Assembly (NCBI RefSeq): GCF_000014285.2
Contig: NC_008343.2
Span: forward strand, 744,001-808,000
Source: Granulibacter bethesdensis CGDNIH1
GTDB taxonomy: Bacteria; Pseudomonadota; Alphaproteobacteria; Acetobacterales; Acetobacteraceae
Length of the DNA: 64,000 bases
Reading direction: 5' to 3'
Shown here: positions 54,901 through 63,254 of the stretch, in pieces
Layout: every line of letters starts with the position of its first letter
How positions within the stretch are numbered: position 1 is the first letter of the stretch
Program-made: the position numbers and the translations under genes
Notes under the pieces: generated by a model
The model's database searches: none
What the model saw: only the letters and a program-made list of their open reading frames with translations
What the model was told of the DNA's origin: nothing

Positions 54901-56476
54901 CCATTCCACCCCCGGTGTGATGCTGATCAGCCCGCCGCCGCATCATGATATCTACTCGATCGAGGATCTTGCGCAGCTGATCTACGATCTGAAGCAGATC
55001 AATCCCGATGCGACAGTCTGCGTGAAGCTGGTGGCGCGCTCCGGTATCGGCACCATTGCCGCGGGTGTTGCCAAGGCCAAGGCGGATGCAATTCTGGTCA
55101 GCGGCCATGTCGGCGGCACCGGCGCCAGCCCGCAGACCTCGGTGAAATATGCGGGCCTGCCGTGGGAAATGGGGCTGTCGGAGACGCATCAGGTGCTGAT
55201 GCTCAACCGTCTGCGTCACCGCGTGAAGCTGCGCACCGATGGCGGCATCAAGACCGGTCGCGATGTGGTCATCGCCGCGATGCTGGGTGCCGAGGAATTC
55301 GGCATCGGCACCGCATCGCTGGTGGCGATGGGCTGCATCATGGTGCGTCAGTGCCATTCCAATACCTGCCCGGTGGGCGTGTGCACACAGGATGAGGCAC
55401 TGCGCGAGAAATATGATGGCTCGCCGGAGAAGGTGATCAATCTGTTCTCCTTCATCGCGGAGGAGGTGCGGGAAATTCTTGCGTCTCTGGGCGTGCGGAC
55501 GCTGGCGGAGGTGGTGGGCCGGACCGATCTGCTGCATCAGGTCAGCCGTGGCTCTGAATTCCTCGATGACCTCGATCTCAATCCCTTGCTGGTGCAGGCC
55601 GATCCGGGATCGCATGCCCGTTACTGCACCATCGAGGGCAGGAACGAGGTCCCCGAAACCCTTGATGCCCGCATGATTGCCGACGCAGCCCCGCTGTTTG
55701 AGCGTGGCGAGAAAATGCAGCTGCAATACGGGGTGCGGAATACGCATCGTGCGGTTGGCACGAAGATGTCTTCGAAGATCGTGCGGAAATTCGGTATGAC
55801 GGGCCTCCAGCCGAACCATGTCACCGTGCGTCTGCGGGGCAATGCGGGTCAGTCACTGGGGGCTTTTGCGGTGCAGGGGCTGAAGCTGGAAGTGTTCGGC
55901 GATGCCAATGACTATGTCGGCAAGGGCCTCTCCGGCGCGACCATCGTGATCCGGACCTCCCCGTCTTCTCCGTTGCGGACCGAGGAAAACACCATTATCG
56001 GCAATACCTGTCTGTATGGTGCCACCAGCGGCAGGCTTTTTGCGGCGGGTCGGGCCGGGGAGCGCTTCGCGGTGCGTAACTCCGGCGCCAGCACCGTCGT
56101 CGAGGGCTGCGGCTCCAATGGCTGTGAATATATGACAGGTGGAACCGTCGTTATTCTGGGATCGGTCGGGGATAATTTCGGTGCCGGTTTCACCGGTGGT
56201 GTGGCCTTCATCTATGATCCGCATGAAAGCTTCGCGGCGCGGGCCAATCCCGATACCATCGCCTGGCATCGTGACTTCTCACCTGACTGGGCCAATGCTC
56301 TCAAGGAACTGGTGCGTGAGCATGTGGAGGAAACCGGCAGCCGCTATGCCGCCACCTTGCTGCATGACTGGGACGAGAATGTCGGTGATTTCTGGATGGT
56401 TGTGCCCAAGGACTACGTGAAATATCTGCCTATGCCCATCAAGGAGGATGCGAGGGCAGATGCAATCAGGGCCTGA
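51902..56476 (+). CDS. gltB: Glutamate synthase (NADPH) large subunit
   Basis: GltB makes two glutamates from glutamine and 2-oxoglutarate. The 1,524-residue protein has an Ntn-type glutaminase domain whose catalytic Cys47 (HDACGVGMVA) would become N-terminal after removal of a 46-residue propeptide. A central domain, an FMN-binding synthase domain (SGHVGGTGASPQTS) and a 3Fe-4S motif (Cys in RQCHSNTCPVGVC) follow, then a right-handed beta-helix GXGXG domain at the C-terminus. ATG at 51902 overlaps gltD; ATG 51914 and 51947 are alternatives. Confidence 0.95.
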   Translation: MRRRMNSENAKETRPMNVVSTNFVAEWDANVAALRDTYSSAQEHDACGVGMVAALDGKRRRDVVEAGIEALRAVWHRGAVDADGKTGDGAGIHIEIPQDFFAEAVRRGGHDPHPGKIAVGQVFLPKSDLNAQERCRQIVETEILAFGYGLYGWRQVPINYACIGEKANQTRPEIEQIMIWNARGVSEQEFERDLYVIRRRIEKQAAADGISELYLCSLSTRSIIYKGMFLAENLTDFYPDLLDARFVSRFAIYHQRYSTNTFPTWKLAQPFRMIAHNGEINTVIGNVNWMRSHETRLAHPALDGYFEDLKPIVQHGGSDTASLDAVFELLVRGGRDAPMTKALLIPAVQNENMPKEHRDLYQYANAVMEPWDGPAAVCGTDGRWMIAGLDRNGLRPLRYTITTDQRLIIGSEAGMVKLDESQILEKGHVGPGETIGVDLDNGEFYSSTRLRDALAARRPFGEWIKGITQLDHIVRADAGEPSLFQGEELRRRQLGVGVTMEELEVILHPMVEDAIEATGSMGDDTPIAVLSEKYRGLHHYFRQTFAQVTNPPIDSLRETQVMSLKTRLGNLGNILDEDQSQCDLLQLASPVLSNAEYNAMRDYMGASACVVDCTFAVEEGEAGLRAAIARVKREAEEGVRAGCTHVILTDENTSATRVPIPMILATGGVHTHLVGQSLRTFTSLNVRSAECLDVHYFAVLIGVGATTVNAYLAQESIADRHRRGLFGDLSLKDCVTRYRKAIDKGLLKVMSKMGISVLSSYRGGYNFEAIGLSRSLVGEFFPGMQSRISGIGLGGIAHKALELHRMAWSSDAVTLPVGGFYKLRRRGEVHAFDGPLIHTLQEAVATGSYTTYRRYTDMVRRLPPVALRDLLDFRMEGRTPVSTDDVESITEIRKRLVAPGISLGALSPEAHETLSIAMNRIGARSDSGEGGEDPGRAKPRPNGDNASSAIKQIASGRFGVTAEYLNNCREIEIKVAQGAKPGEGGQLPGFKVTGLIAKLRHSTPGVMLISPPPHHDIYSIEDLAQLIYDLKQINPDATVCVKLVARSGIGTIAAGVAKAKADAILVSGHVGGTGASPQTSVKYAGLPWEMGLSETHQVLMLNRLRHRVKLRTDGGIKTGRDVVIAAMLGAEEFGIGTASLVAMGCIMVRQCHSNTCPVGVCTQDEALREKYDGSPEKVINLFSFIAEEVREILASLGVRTLAEVVGRTDLLHQVSRGSEFLDDLDLNPLLVQADPGSHARYCTIEGRNEVPETLDARMIADAAPLFERGEKMQLQYGVRNTHRAVGTKMSSKIVRKFGMTGLQPNHVTVRLRGNAGQSLGAFAVQGLKLEVFGDANDYVGKGLSGATIVIRTSPSSPLRTEENTIIGNTCLYGATSGRLFAAGRAGERFAVRNSGASTVVEGCGSNGCEYMTGGTVVILGSVGDNFGAGFTGGVAFIYDPHESFAARANPDTIAWHRDFSPDWANALKELVREHVEETGSRYAATLLHDWDENVGDFWMVVPKDYVKYLPMPIKEDARADAIRA

Positions 56477-56512
56477 TCAAGCTCATCACGGTTGTGCTGA
56501 AGACTGACGATC

Positions 56513-56549
56513 AAAGCAGGCGTTCCATAATGGAGCGCCTGCTTTTTTT
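56513..56549 (+). terminator. Terminator of gltDB
   Basis: AAAGCAGGCG (56513-56522) pairs with CGCCTGCTTT (56536-56545), with further TCCA/TGGA pairing inside and a T-run after. It is a strong rho-independent terminator 36 bases after the gltB stop. Confidence 0.9.
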
Positions 56550-56629
56550 CGGGCGTTGATGGCAATTTATGCCCGTGTCCGTCGCATGGGGCTTATCGAG
56601 CCGGTGGAGGATGAGATAGAAGTTTCCGC

Positions 56630-57298
56630 ATGCGCACTTTGTATCATCTTCCTCTTTGTCCGTTTTCCAGAAAAGTCCGCGTCGTTCTGGCGGAGAGAAA
56701 GCTTCCTTTCGAACTGAAAGTCGAAAAAGTCTGGGAACGCCGCCCGGAGTATCTGGAGATGAATCCGGCGGCTACGGTGCCGGTGCTGGTGGAGCAGAAT
56801 GGTCTGCCCATTCCGGATTCATCGGTCATCTGTGAATATCTGGAGGAAGCCTATCCTGATATCTCCCTGCTCGGGCGCAGTTTGGCCGAGCGTGTGGAGA
56901 CGCGCCGTCTGGCAGCGTGGTTTGATGGCAGATTTTATCAGGAGGTGACGAAAAATCTGGTGGGCGAAAAATATCTGAAACGCCTGCTAGGGCGTGGCAA
57001 TCCCGATGCGACGGCGATCAGGACCGGGTTCACCAGCCTGCGCTATCACATGGAATATCTCGGCTACCTTGCAGATACACGGAAATGGCTGGCGGGTGCG
57101 GCCATCGGTCTGGCCGATTTCGCGGCGGCGGCGCATGTATCCTGTCTGGATTTCGGCGGCGATATCGACTGGGAGAAATTTCCCGCCGCTCGTGACTGGT
57201 ATGCGAGGATCAAAAGTCGCCCCAGCTTCCGTGGTATTCTCGCTGATCGTGTGCCTGGCATCATTCCGCCAGCGCATTACGCCGATCTCGATTTTTAG
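56630..57298 (+). CDS. Glutathione S-transferase family protein
   Basis: This 222-residue GST has an N-terminal thioredoxin-fold domain with the CPFS motif (Cys10) in LPLCPFSRKVRVVLAE and the glutathione-site PDSSVICEYLEE. An all-helical C-terminal domain follows. The Cys/Ser motif suggests beta/omega-type or FrmB-neighbouring roles such as reduction of mixed disulfides; the substrate is unknown. It is a single gene, convergent with the TPR gene. Confidence 0.85.
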   Translation: MRTLYHLPLCPFSRKVRVVLAERKLPFELKVEKVWERRPEYLEMNPAATVPVLVEQNGLPIPDSSVICEYLEEAYPDISLLGRSLAERVETRRLAAWFDGRFYQEVTKNLVGEKYLKRLLGRGNPDATAIRTGFTSLRYHMEYLGYLADTRKWLAGAAIGLADFAAAAHVSCLDFGGDIDWEKFPAARDWYARIKSRPSFRGILADRVPGIIPPAHYADLDF

Positions 57299-57327
57299 AA
57301 TTTTCAGTGCTGGCTTAAGGGGGAGCG

Positions 57328-58179
57328 TTATTTTCGCTCCGGCCCAGCTTCCTGCAAAGCGAGGTTTTGTGCTGCGAGATCGCCGGTGGCGGAATCGGGG
57401 GCCAGTGAGATGATCCGCTCCCAATCCTGCCTGGCGCCGTCTTCATTGCCCTGTCGTTGCCGCAGAATACCGCGTTCCAGCAGGGCATCGACATTATCAG
57501 GGTCCTGATCCAGTGCTCTGGCGATATCGTCCGCTGCCTGATCCGGCTTATCCAGTCGCCGGAGGCAAGCCGCGCGGTAGACCAGTGCATCGGTTCGGCG
57601 CGAATCGATGTCCAGCGCGTGATTAAGATCGGCGATGGCTTCCTTGAAGTGCTCCAGTGTCGCGAAGGCAACAGCCCGATCGATCAGCAGGTCGGGATCA
57701 TCGGGGGCCAGAGCCAACGCATGGCTGGCGGCTTCCAGAGCTTTCTGTGTATTACCCGCGATAATCCACGCCTGATCGGCTTGACCGAAAATACTGGCCC
57801 GCGCAATGGCGGGTGCCTTGCTGGTGGTGCCCAGCGTTTCCAGCATGCGGGCGCCCGTTTCAGCATTGCCCAATGCGATTTCCGCCAGCGCGGCACAATG
57901 GGCCGCACCATCTCCTCCTGTTTTCCAGTTTTCCGCCATCTGATAAGCGCCGGAGGGATCGGTGGTGAGCATGGACAGGCAACGGTCGTAATCCGCGCCC
58001 TGCGCAATCCGGGGAGGCACTGGGGGTACGGGAAGATCCTCGGCTGAGTCGGTGGCGTTTTCATCATTGATCGGCGCAGAAAAGGGCGACTGATCCTGGC
58101 TAAGCCACCAGACACCGCTGCCTGCGCCCGCAAGCAGCAGGATCATCAGCAGAACATGCAGGGGCGCTGGTGATTTCAT
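57328..58179 (-). CDS. Membrane-anchored TPR protein
   Basis: The 283-residue protein has an N-terminal signal anchor (LLMILLLAGAGSGVWWL), a linker rich in Pro and acidic residues, and about five tetratricopeptide repeats (ASHALALAPDDPDLLIDRAVAF, LNHALDIDSRRTDALVYRA, ALDQDPDNVDALLERGIL). Two cysteines (in YDRCLSM and AHCAAL) lie in the periplasmic part. It probably scaffolds an envelope complex; no specific role can be assigned. Confidence 0.8.
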   Translation of the reverse strand: MKSPAPLHVLLMILLLAGAGSGVWWLSQDQSPFSAPINDENATDSAEDLPVPPVPPRIAQGADYDRCLSMLTTDPSGAYQMAENWKTGGDGAAHCAALAEIALGNAETGARMLETLGTTSKAPAIARASIFGQADQAWIIAGNTQKALEAASHALALAPDDPDLLIDRAVAFATLEHFKEAIADLNHALDIDSRRTDALVYRAACLRRLDKPDQAADDIARALDQDPDNVDALLERGILRQRQGNEDGARQDWERIISLAPDSATGDLAAQNLALQEAGPERK

Positions 58180-58278
58180 GACGGGTAACAGTCTAGCCTG
58201 CTAATGTGGCTTGCGGAAATGGCGCGTTTGCGTTTCGCATGGCGGCCCGTGTCTGAAACCCTGACAAGAGCGTGCGCG

Positions 58279-59160
58279 ATGGATCAAGGCAAACTCCTGA
58301 TTTTCGGCCTCGGTTACACGGGAACGGCAACGGCGCGTCTGGCGCTTTCCGATGGCTGGTCCGTGAGCGGGACGAAACGGCAGGCAGATTCCTCGGCTTT
58401 GCCAGGCGGAGAGGTTCTGGCTTTTGATGATCCGGCCATCGCCGAGAGGCTGTTTTCCGCGACCCATCTGCTGGTGACGGCCGCACCGGATGAAGCAGGG
58501 GATCCGGTGCTGGTTCGATGGGGGGAGGCTATTCGCGGTGCTCCCCGACTGCGATGGATTGGATATTATTCCAGCACAGGCGTCTATGGCGACTGGGACG
58601 GAGCATGGGTGGACGAAGCAACCCCGCCTCGGCCGGCGCATGCCCGCAGCCAACGGCGACTGGAGGCGGAGCAGGCATGGGAGGCCCTGGCCGATCATCA
58701 TGCCGTTGATATCATCCGGCTGGCCGGCATTTACGGGCCGGGCCGTTCTGCACTGGATGATGTTCGCGCCGGTCGGGCGCGGCGCGTCATTAAACCGGGC
58801 CATGCTTTCGGGCGCATCCATCGGGACGATATTGCCCGGGCTACGCTGGTGGCAGCCTCCCGAGCAGGGGCTGGCGTGAGGATATTGAATTTTGTGGATG
58901 ATTGCCCGGCTGAAAGTGCCGCTGTGGTGGAGGAGGCAGCGCGGCTGCTGCATGCACCCCTTCCGCCGTCTGTCCTGTTTAAGGAGGCAGTCGCCACCAT
59001 GTCGCCTATGGCCCGCAGCTTCTGGGACGATAACCGGCGTGTCTCCTGTGTTGCGACCAAGGCGGAACTGGACATCGACTGGCTTTATCCGTCTTTCAGG
59101 GAGGGACTAAATGCCATCTTGGCGGCGGAGGGAGGCGCGGCTACAGAAGGTAACATCTGA
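58279..59160 (+). CDS. SDR-family NAD(P)-binding protein (YeeZ-like epimerase family)
   Basis: This 293-residue extended SDR protein has the nucleotide motif LLIFGLGYTGTATARLAL in place of the usual GxxGxxG, and IGYYSSTGVYGDWDGAWVDE as its equivalent of the SDR active-site region. RLAGIYGPGRSALDDV is also characteristic. It resembles the YeeZ group of unknown substrate. ATG 58279 is the family start; an ATG at 58222 would add 19 residues. Divergent from the TPR gene. Confidence 0.82.
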   Translation: MDQGKLLIFGLGYTGTATARLALSDGWSVSGTKRQADSSALPGGEVLAFDDPAIAERLFSATHLLVTAAPDEAGDPVLVRWGEAIRGAPRLRWIGYYSSTGVYGDWDGAWVDEATPPRPAHARSQRRLEAEQAWEALADHHAVDIIRLAGIYGPGRSALDDVRAGRARRVIKPGHAFGRIHRDDIARATLVAASRAGAGVRILNFVDDCPAESAAVVEEAARLLHAPLPPSVLFKEAVATMSPMARSFWDDNRRVSCVATKAELDIDWLYPSFREGLNAILAAEGGAATEGNI

Positions 59161-59282
59161 CATCGGCCGATGCCGTGGCTAAAAATATTGATGGCAGGTC
59201 TTGTCATGGATGCTGCGGTGCAGCAAAAAACTGCTCAAGCCAGCATCCCGATGCGCCGTCCCGTTCGCTCTGCCCGTGAATT

Positions 59283-60815
59283 TTGGTGATCGCCTTGCAT
59301 CTTCCCATTCTATCTATCCTTATGGGCCTGCCAATTTTTGGCTCCTTCCTTCTGCTGTTTTTGCGGGGGACCGGAATTTCACAGGCTGCGACAGCCCGGG
59401 GTATCGCGCTGGGTGTCAGCCTGATTACTTTTCTGTTGTCCCTGGTGCTGTGGATCGAGTTCGATCCTTCGATGACGGGTCTTCAGTTTGAGGAGCGGGC
59501 AAACTGGATGCCGGGCTTCGGGGTCTCCTATCATCTCGGGGTAGACGGTTTCAGCCTCCTGCTGCTTCTACTGACAACCTTGCTGACGCCGATTTCCATT
59601 CTGGCGGCATGGCGGGTCATTCACGAGCGTGTTTCTCATTACATGCTGGCTGTGCTGATGTTGCAGGCTGCAATGATCGGCGTATTCGTTGCGCAGGATT
59701 TTGTGGTTTTCTACATCTCCTATGAGGCGACGCTGGTTCCCGGTTCCCTGTTGATCGGTCTGTGGGGCGGCCCACGTCGCGCTTTCGCGGCCATGAAGTT
59801 CTTTCTTCTGACTTTCGGCAGCTCCCTGCTGATGCTGCTGGTGCTGCTATATGCGTGGTATGTGACCGGCTCCACCGATATGGATGTGCTGCTGCATACG
59901 CGCTTCCCCATGACCGCACAGAGCCTGATTTTCCTGGCTTTCGTGCTGGCTTTCGGCACCAAGCTTCCGATCTGGCCACTGCATTCCTGGCTGCCGGATG
60001 CTTATGGCGAAGCGCCCGCCCCTGCGACTGCACTGCTCTCCGGTGTGATGGCCAAGGCGGGGGCCTATGGTCTGCTGCGCTTCGCCATTGGCATGGCGCC
60101 TGATGCGGCCCGCCACTATGCGCCGGTGATGATGATCCTCGGTGTCGTCGGGGTGATCTACGCAGCCATTATCGCCTGTGCGCAGACCGATATGAAGAAA
60201 ATGGTCGCCTATTCCTCCTTCTCCCATATGGGGCTGGTGGTGGTGGGCCTGTTCAGCCTGACCACAGAGGGTATTGATGGCGCGCTGTTCCAGATGGTCT
60301 CACACGGGATCATCATCGCAGGCCTGTTTTTCTGCGTCAGCATGGTCAGCTTCCGCGCCGGTTCCCGTGATTTCGCGAAAGTCACGGGTGTCGTTAATTA
60401 CGCCCCGCGGCTGGCGGCTCTGGCGATGGCCTTTTCCATGGCGAGCATCGGCTTGCCGGGAACGGGTGGCTTTGTCGGAGAGGTGCTGGTGATTTTCGGT
60501 GCCCTGCATGTCAATGTCTGGCTGGCCCTGCTGGCTGGCACCAGCATGGTACTGGGCGCGATCTACATGTTGAGCTTTTACTGGCGCGTCATGTTCGGCA
60601 AGCTGAGCGGAGCTGTCTCCGTTCTGCATGATATGACGCGTCTGGAGATGGCGGTGCTGGTGCCGCTTGTCGTGTTGACGCTGTGGATGGGATTCTACCC
60701 GACCAGCTTCACCAGAGTGTTCAATGCCAGTGCCCATGCGCAGGTTGTCACTGTGAACGCGCATGAGCATGCGCTGGCTTCTGCTGCTCTGCCGGTTGTG
60801 CTCAGCCGCAATTAA
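59283..60815 (+). CDS. nuoM: NADH-quinone oxidoreductase subunit M (NuoM-like), isolated
   Basis: This antiporter-like membrane subunit of 510 residues has about 13-14 helices. FVVFYISYEATLVP carries the key Glu of the proton path. FGTKLPIWPLHSWLPDAYGEAPAPATALLSGVMAKAGAYG and AQTDMKKMVAYSSFSHMG contain the conserved lysines. No other nuo gene lies near. The start is uncertain: TTG 59283, GTG 59286 or TTG 59295, with no clear ribosome binding site. It may be a second copy, or part of another proton-pumping complex. It overlaps gluQ by four bases, convergent. Confidence 0.88.
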   Translation: MVIALHLPILSILMGLPIFGSFLLLFLRGTGISQAATARGIALGVSLITFLLSLVLWIEFDPSMTGLQFEERANWMPGFGVSYHLGVDGFSLLLLLLTTLLTPISILAAWRVIHERVSHYMLAVLMLQAAMIGVFVAQDFVVFYISYEATLVPGSLLIGLWGGPRRAFAAMKFFLLTFGSSLLMLLVLLYAWYVTGSTDMDVLLHTRFPMTAQSLIFLAFVLAFGTKLPIWPLHSWLPDAYGEAPAPATALLSGVMAKAGAYGLLRFAIGMAPDAARHYAPVMMILGVVGVIYAAIIACAQTDMKKMVAYSSFSHMGLVVVGLFSLTTEGIDGALFQMVSHGIIIAGLFFCVSMVSFRAGSRDFAKVTGVVNYAPRLAALAMAFSMASIGLPGTGGFVGEVLVIFGALHVNVWLALLAGTSMVLGAIYMLSFYWRVMFGKLSGAVSVLHDMTRLEMAVLVPLVVLTLWMGFYPTSFTRVFNASAHAQVVTVNAHEHALASAALPVVLSRN

Positions 60816-61666
60816 GGTCGGGATACAGTTTCCGCCTGCCTGATGCGTTCCATGATGTCCTGAGGGGAGGCTCCGCTTTCCCGCAGGGATCGCACGGTCA
60901 GGGCAGCATCACGTTTCGCCAGCCTCTGTCCATCAGCCCCCTTCAGGAGGCCATGATGCGCATAAGCGGGTTCCGGCCAGCCGAACAGGGTCTGTAGCAG
61001 GCGGTGCAGGTCGGTGGCCGCCAGCAAATCTTCCCCCCGGGTCACCAGCGTAACGCCCTGGACGGCATCGTCATGCGCGGCACAGAGGTGATAGCTGGCA
61101 GGCACGTCCTTCCGTGCCAGTACTACATCCCCAAAGCGTTCCGGGTAGCATGGAAAGCGAATGCCATGTTCGACCCGCTCCAGCGGATGAGACAGGCGGC
61201 GTAATGCGGCCTGCATGTCGAGCCGCCATGCACAGGCCTCTCCGGCAGCCAGCCGCGCGTCTTGTTCAGCCGGTGACAGGGAACGGCAGGTGCCCGGATA
61301 AAGCGGCACACCATCAGGGCTGTGTGGCGCACTGCCGGCTTCGGCGATTTCGCGGGTGATGTCGGCGCGGGTGCAGAAACACGGATAGAGCAATCCCTCT
61401 GACCGGAGATTTTTCAGTGCCTGGCTGTATTCCGCCATGTGCCGGGACTGGATACGTACAGGTTGCTGCCATTCAAAGCCCAACCAGCCGAGATCCTCCA
61501 GCAGGGCCGCACTCCATTCCGGGCGGCAACGTGTTGTATCGATATCCTCAATCCGCAGCAGGAAATAGCCTTGGCTGGCCTGCTTTATGGCCTGCCACGC
61601 AGCATAAACATGGCCCAGATGCAGATGGCCGGTGGGGCTGGGGGCAAAACGGGTGATGACAGTCAT
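60812..61666 (-). CDS. gluQ: Glutamyl-Q tRNA(Asp) synthetase
   Basis: This truncated GluRS paralogue glutamylates queuosine in tRNA(Asp). The 284-residue protein has the class I HIGH-like motif FAPSPTGHLHLGH, Cys-rich zinc region PCFCTRADI with CRSLSP, and KRDAALT in place of KMSKS. It lacks the anticodon-binding domain of full GluRS, as expected. Divergent from the esterase gene. Confidence 0.92.
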   Translation of the reverse strand: MTVITRFAPSPTGHLHLGHVYAAWQAIKQASQGYFLLRIEDIDTTRCRPEWSAALLEDLGWLGFEWQQPVRIQSRHMAEYSQALKNLRSEGLLYPCFCTRADITREIAEAGSAPHSPDGVPLYPGTCRSLSPAEQDARLAAGEACAWRLDMQAALRRLSHPLERVEHGIRFPCYPERFGDVVLARKDVPASYHLCAAHDDAVQGVTLVTRGEDLLAATDLHRLLQTLFGWPEPAYAHHGLLKGADGQRLAKRDAALTVRSLRESGASPQDIMERIRQAETVSRP

Positions 61667-61704
61667 GGAGAGCGTTTATCATGGCATGCTGTGGAGACGA
61701 ATGC

Positions 61705-62436
61705 ATGATGCTGCAACGACAAGGATGGATAACCTGGTCTTCCGATGAGGGGGTTGGTCCTGCAACCGCAATCACGGGGTGGATGAAGCCACCAGTGAAT
61801 AGCCGGGTGCGATATTTGATCGTGCTGTGCCACGGCCATGGCAATGATGCGAGCGGTATGATGTGGCTGGCGGAGCATTGGGCGCCGCATTTGCCTGACG
61901 CTGTCTTTTTATCCTTGAACGGGTGGGAACCATGTGTGCTGCATCCCGGCACACGCCAATGGTGGTCTTTGCGTGATCGGACCCCGGAAACCGACCGTGC
62001 CGGCGCGGCGCGCCTCGGCCCGGTTCTGGCGGAGACGATCAGGATTGCCACCACGGGGCTGGGCTTGACAGCTTGTGACGTGGCCCTGGTCGGCTTTAGC
62101 CAGGGCGCCATGAGCGTACTGGCTGCCGGGCTGTTTGCAGAAAGCCGGATAGCGGGCGAGGTGGGCCGTGCCATCGTCAGTATCGCCGGCGCCTTGCATC
62201 TGGCTGAGGAAGCTTCGATCCCGTCAGCAGACACTATGCCAGCCGTGCTGCTGCTCCATGGTGATCAGGATGATGTGGTGCCCCTTACGCGCAGCATGGT
62301 GGCCGATTCCAGGCTGAAAGCCATGCATGTGCCGGTCACACTGACTATCCTGCCGGGGGTTGGGCATGAGGTCACCGCTGAAGAAGCCGATTGCGCACTT
62401 GCGTTTATCATCAGGGTTTTACAGGCGGATGCTTAG
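61705..62436 (+). CDS. Alpha/beta hydrolase of the phospholipase/carboxylesterase family
   Basis: This esterase of about 243 residues has the nucleophile elbow GFSQGA, an N-terminal oxyanion region LIVLCHGHGNDASGM and a late Asp/His pair seen in LHGDQDDVVP and PGVGHEV. That completes a Ser-Asp-His triad. It is close to the acyl-protein thioesterase/carboxylesterase group; the natural ester is unknown. ATG 61705 or 61708 are preferred over 61681, because GGAGA lies 8-12 bases upstream of them. Confidence 0.85.
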   Translation: MMLQRQGWITWSSDEGVGPATAITGWMKPPVNSRVRYLIVLCHGHGNDASGMMWLAEHWAPHLPDAVFLSLNGWEPCVLHPGTRQWWSLRDRTPETDRAGAARLGPVLAETIRIATTGLGLTACDVALVGFSQGAMSVLAAGLFAESRIAGEVGRAIVSIAGALHLAEEASIPSADTMPAVLLLHGDQDDVVPLTRSMVADSRLKAMHVPVTLTILPGVGHEVTAEEADCALAFIIRVLQADA

Positions 62437-62610
62437 ACGCTTTCCGTCATGGTGGTTCATGACGAAGTCATGACGTGTGCCTGTATCCGGGTTGCTACAA
62501 CACGGCTTGTCTGCAATAAAAGTCAAAGTTCTCCGCGGCGCACATTATCTGGCAGTTCGTGGCTAGGATTTCTTCACCAGACTGTGCGACCGCCTGAATA
62601 GGAAGCGGCA

Positions 62611-63204
62611 ATGCCTGATGGTGAGCAGTTGCACAGCCTTGTCAGAACGGGTGGACCGGCACAGTTTCCGGCTCTGGTTCTCAATGCGGATTTCCGCCCG
62701 CTCTCATATTTTCCGCTCTCGCTATGGTCGTGGCAGGATGCGGTGAAAGCGGTTTTTCTCGATCGTGTCTCCGTGCTCAGCGAATACGATCACGAAGTCC
62801 GTTCCCCCAGCCGTACGCTGAGACTGCCCAGCGTAATTGCGCTGAAGGATTATGTTCCCACGGCAAGGCGCCCGGCTTTCACCCGGTTTAACGTGTTCCT
62901 GCGCGATGCCTTTTCCTGCCAGTATTGCGGGCAACGTATGCCGACGCCGGAACTGACCTTTGATCACGTTATTCCACGCTGCCGGGGTGGGCGGACGACC
63001 TGGGAAAACGTCATTACGGCTTGTGGAAGCTGTAATCTGCGCAAGGGGTCGCGGTTGCCGCGTGAATGCAATATGCTGCCTTTGACGACGCCGCGTCAGC
63101 CTTCAACGTGGGAATTGCAGGATAATGGGCGGGCTTTCCCTCCCAACTATCTGCATGAAAGCTGGCGCGATTATCTGTATTGGGACAGCGAACTGGAGAG
63201 CTGA
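62611..63204 (+). CDS. HNH endonuclease family protein
   Basis: This 197-residue protein has a C-terminal HNH domain: CQYCGQRMPTPELTFDHVIPRCRGG, then WENVITACGSCNLRKGSR. Two CxxC zinc knuckles frame the catalytic His. The N-terminal region ALVLNADFRPLSYFPLSLWSWQDAVKAVF is the conserved part shared with many chromosomal HNH proteins of alphaproteobacteria. It is not near phage or restriction genes. The target is unknown. AGGAAG precedes the ATG. Confidence 0.88.
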   Translation: MPDGEQLHSLVRTGGPAQFPALVLNADFRPLSYFPLSLWSWQDAVKAVFLDRVSVLSEYDHEVRSPSRTLRLPSVIALKDYVPTARRPAFTRFNVFLRDAFSCQYCGQRMPTPELTFDHVIPRCRGGRTTWENVITACGSCNLRKGSRLPRECNMLPLTTPRQPSTWELQDNGRAFPPNYLHESWRDYLYWDSELES

Positions 63205-63254
63205 GCCCGCACGGCCTGCCTCTCTATTGGCCGTACGGCCGGCAAAGAAAGAAA

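Noticed and set aside
53720-55819. A 699-codon open frame on the minus strand inside gltB
   Set aside because: It is a GC-driven shadow of gltB; its translation is rich in His, Arg and Gln, without any family motif, while the plus-strand frame is a clear glutamate synthase.
59161-59172. 12-bp palindrome CATCGGCCGATG before nuoM
   Set aside because: Palindromes of this size are expected about 16 times in a 64-kb sequence, and no second site supports it.
62611-63204. HNH gene as sign of phage, intron or restriction system
   Set aside because: The surrounding genes are ordinary chromosome, and the protein resembles widespread chromosomal HNH proteins rather than homing enzymes; no repeats or att-like ends are visible.
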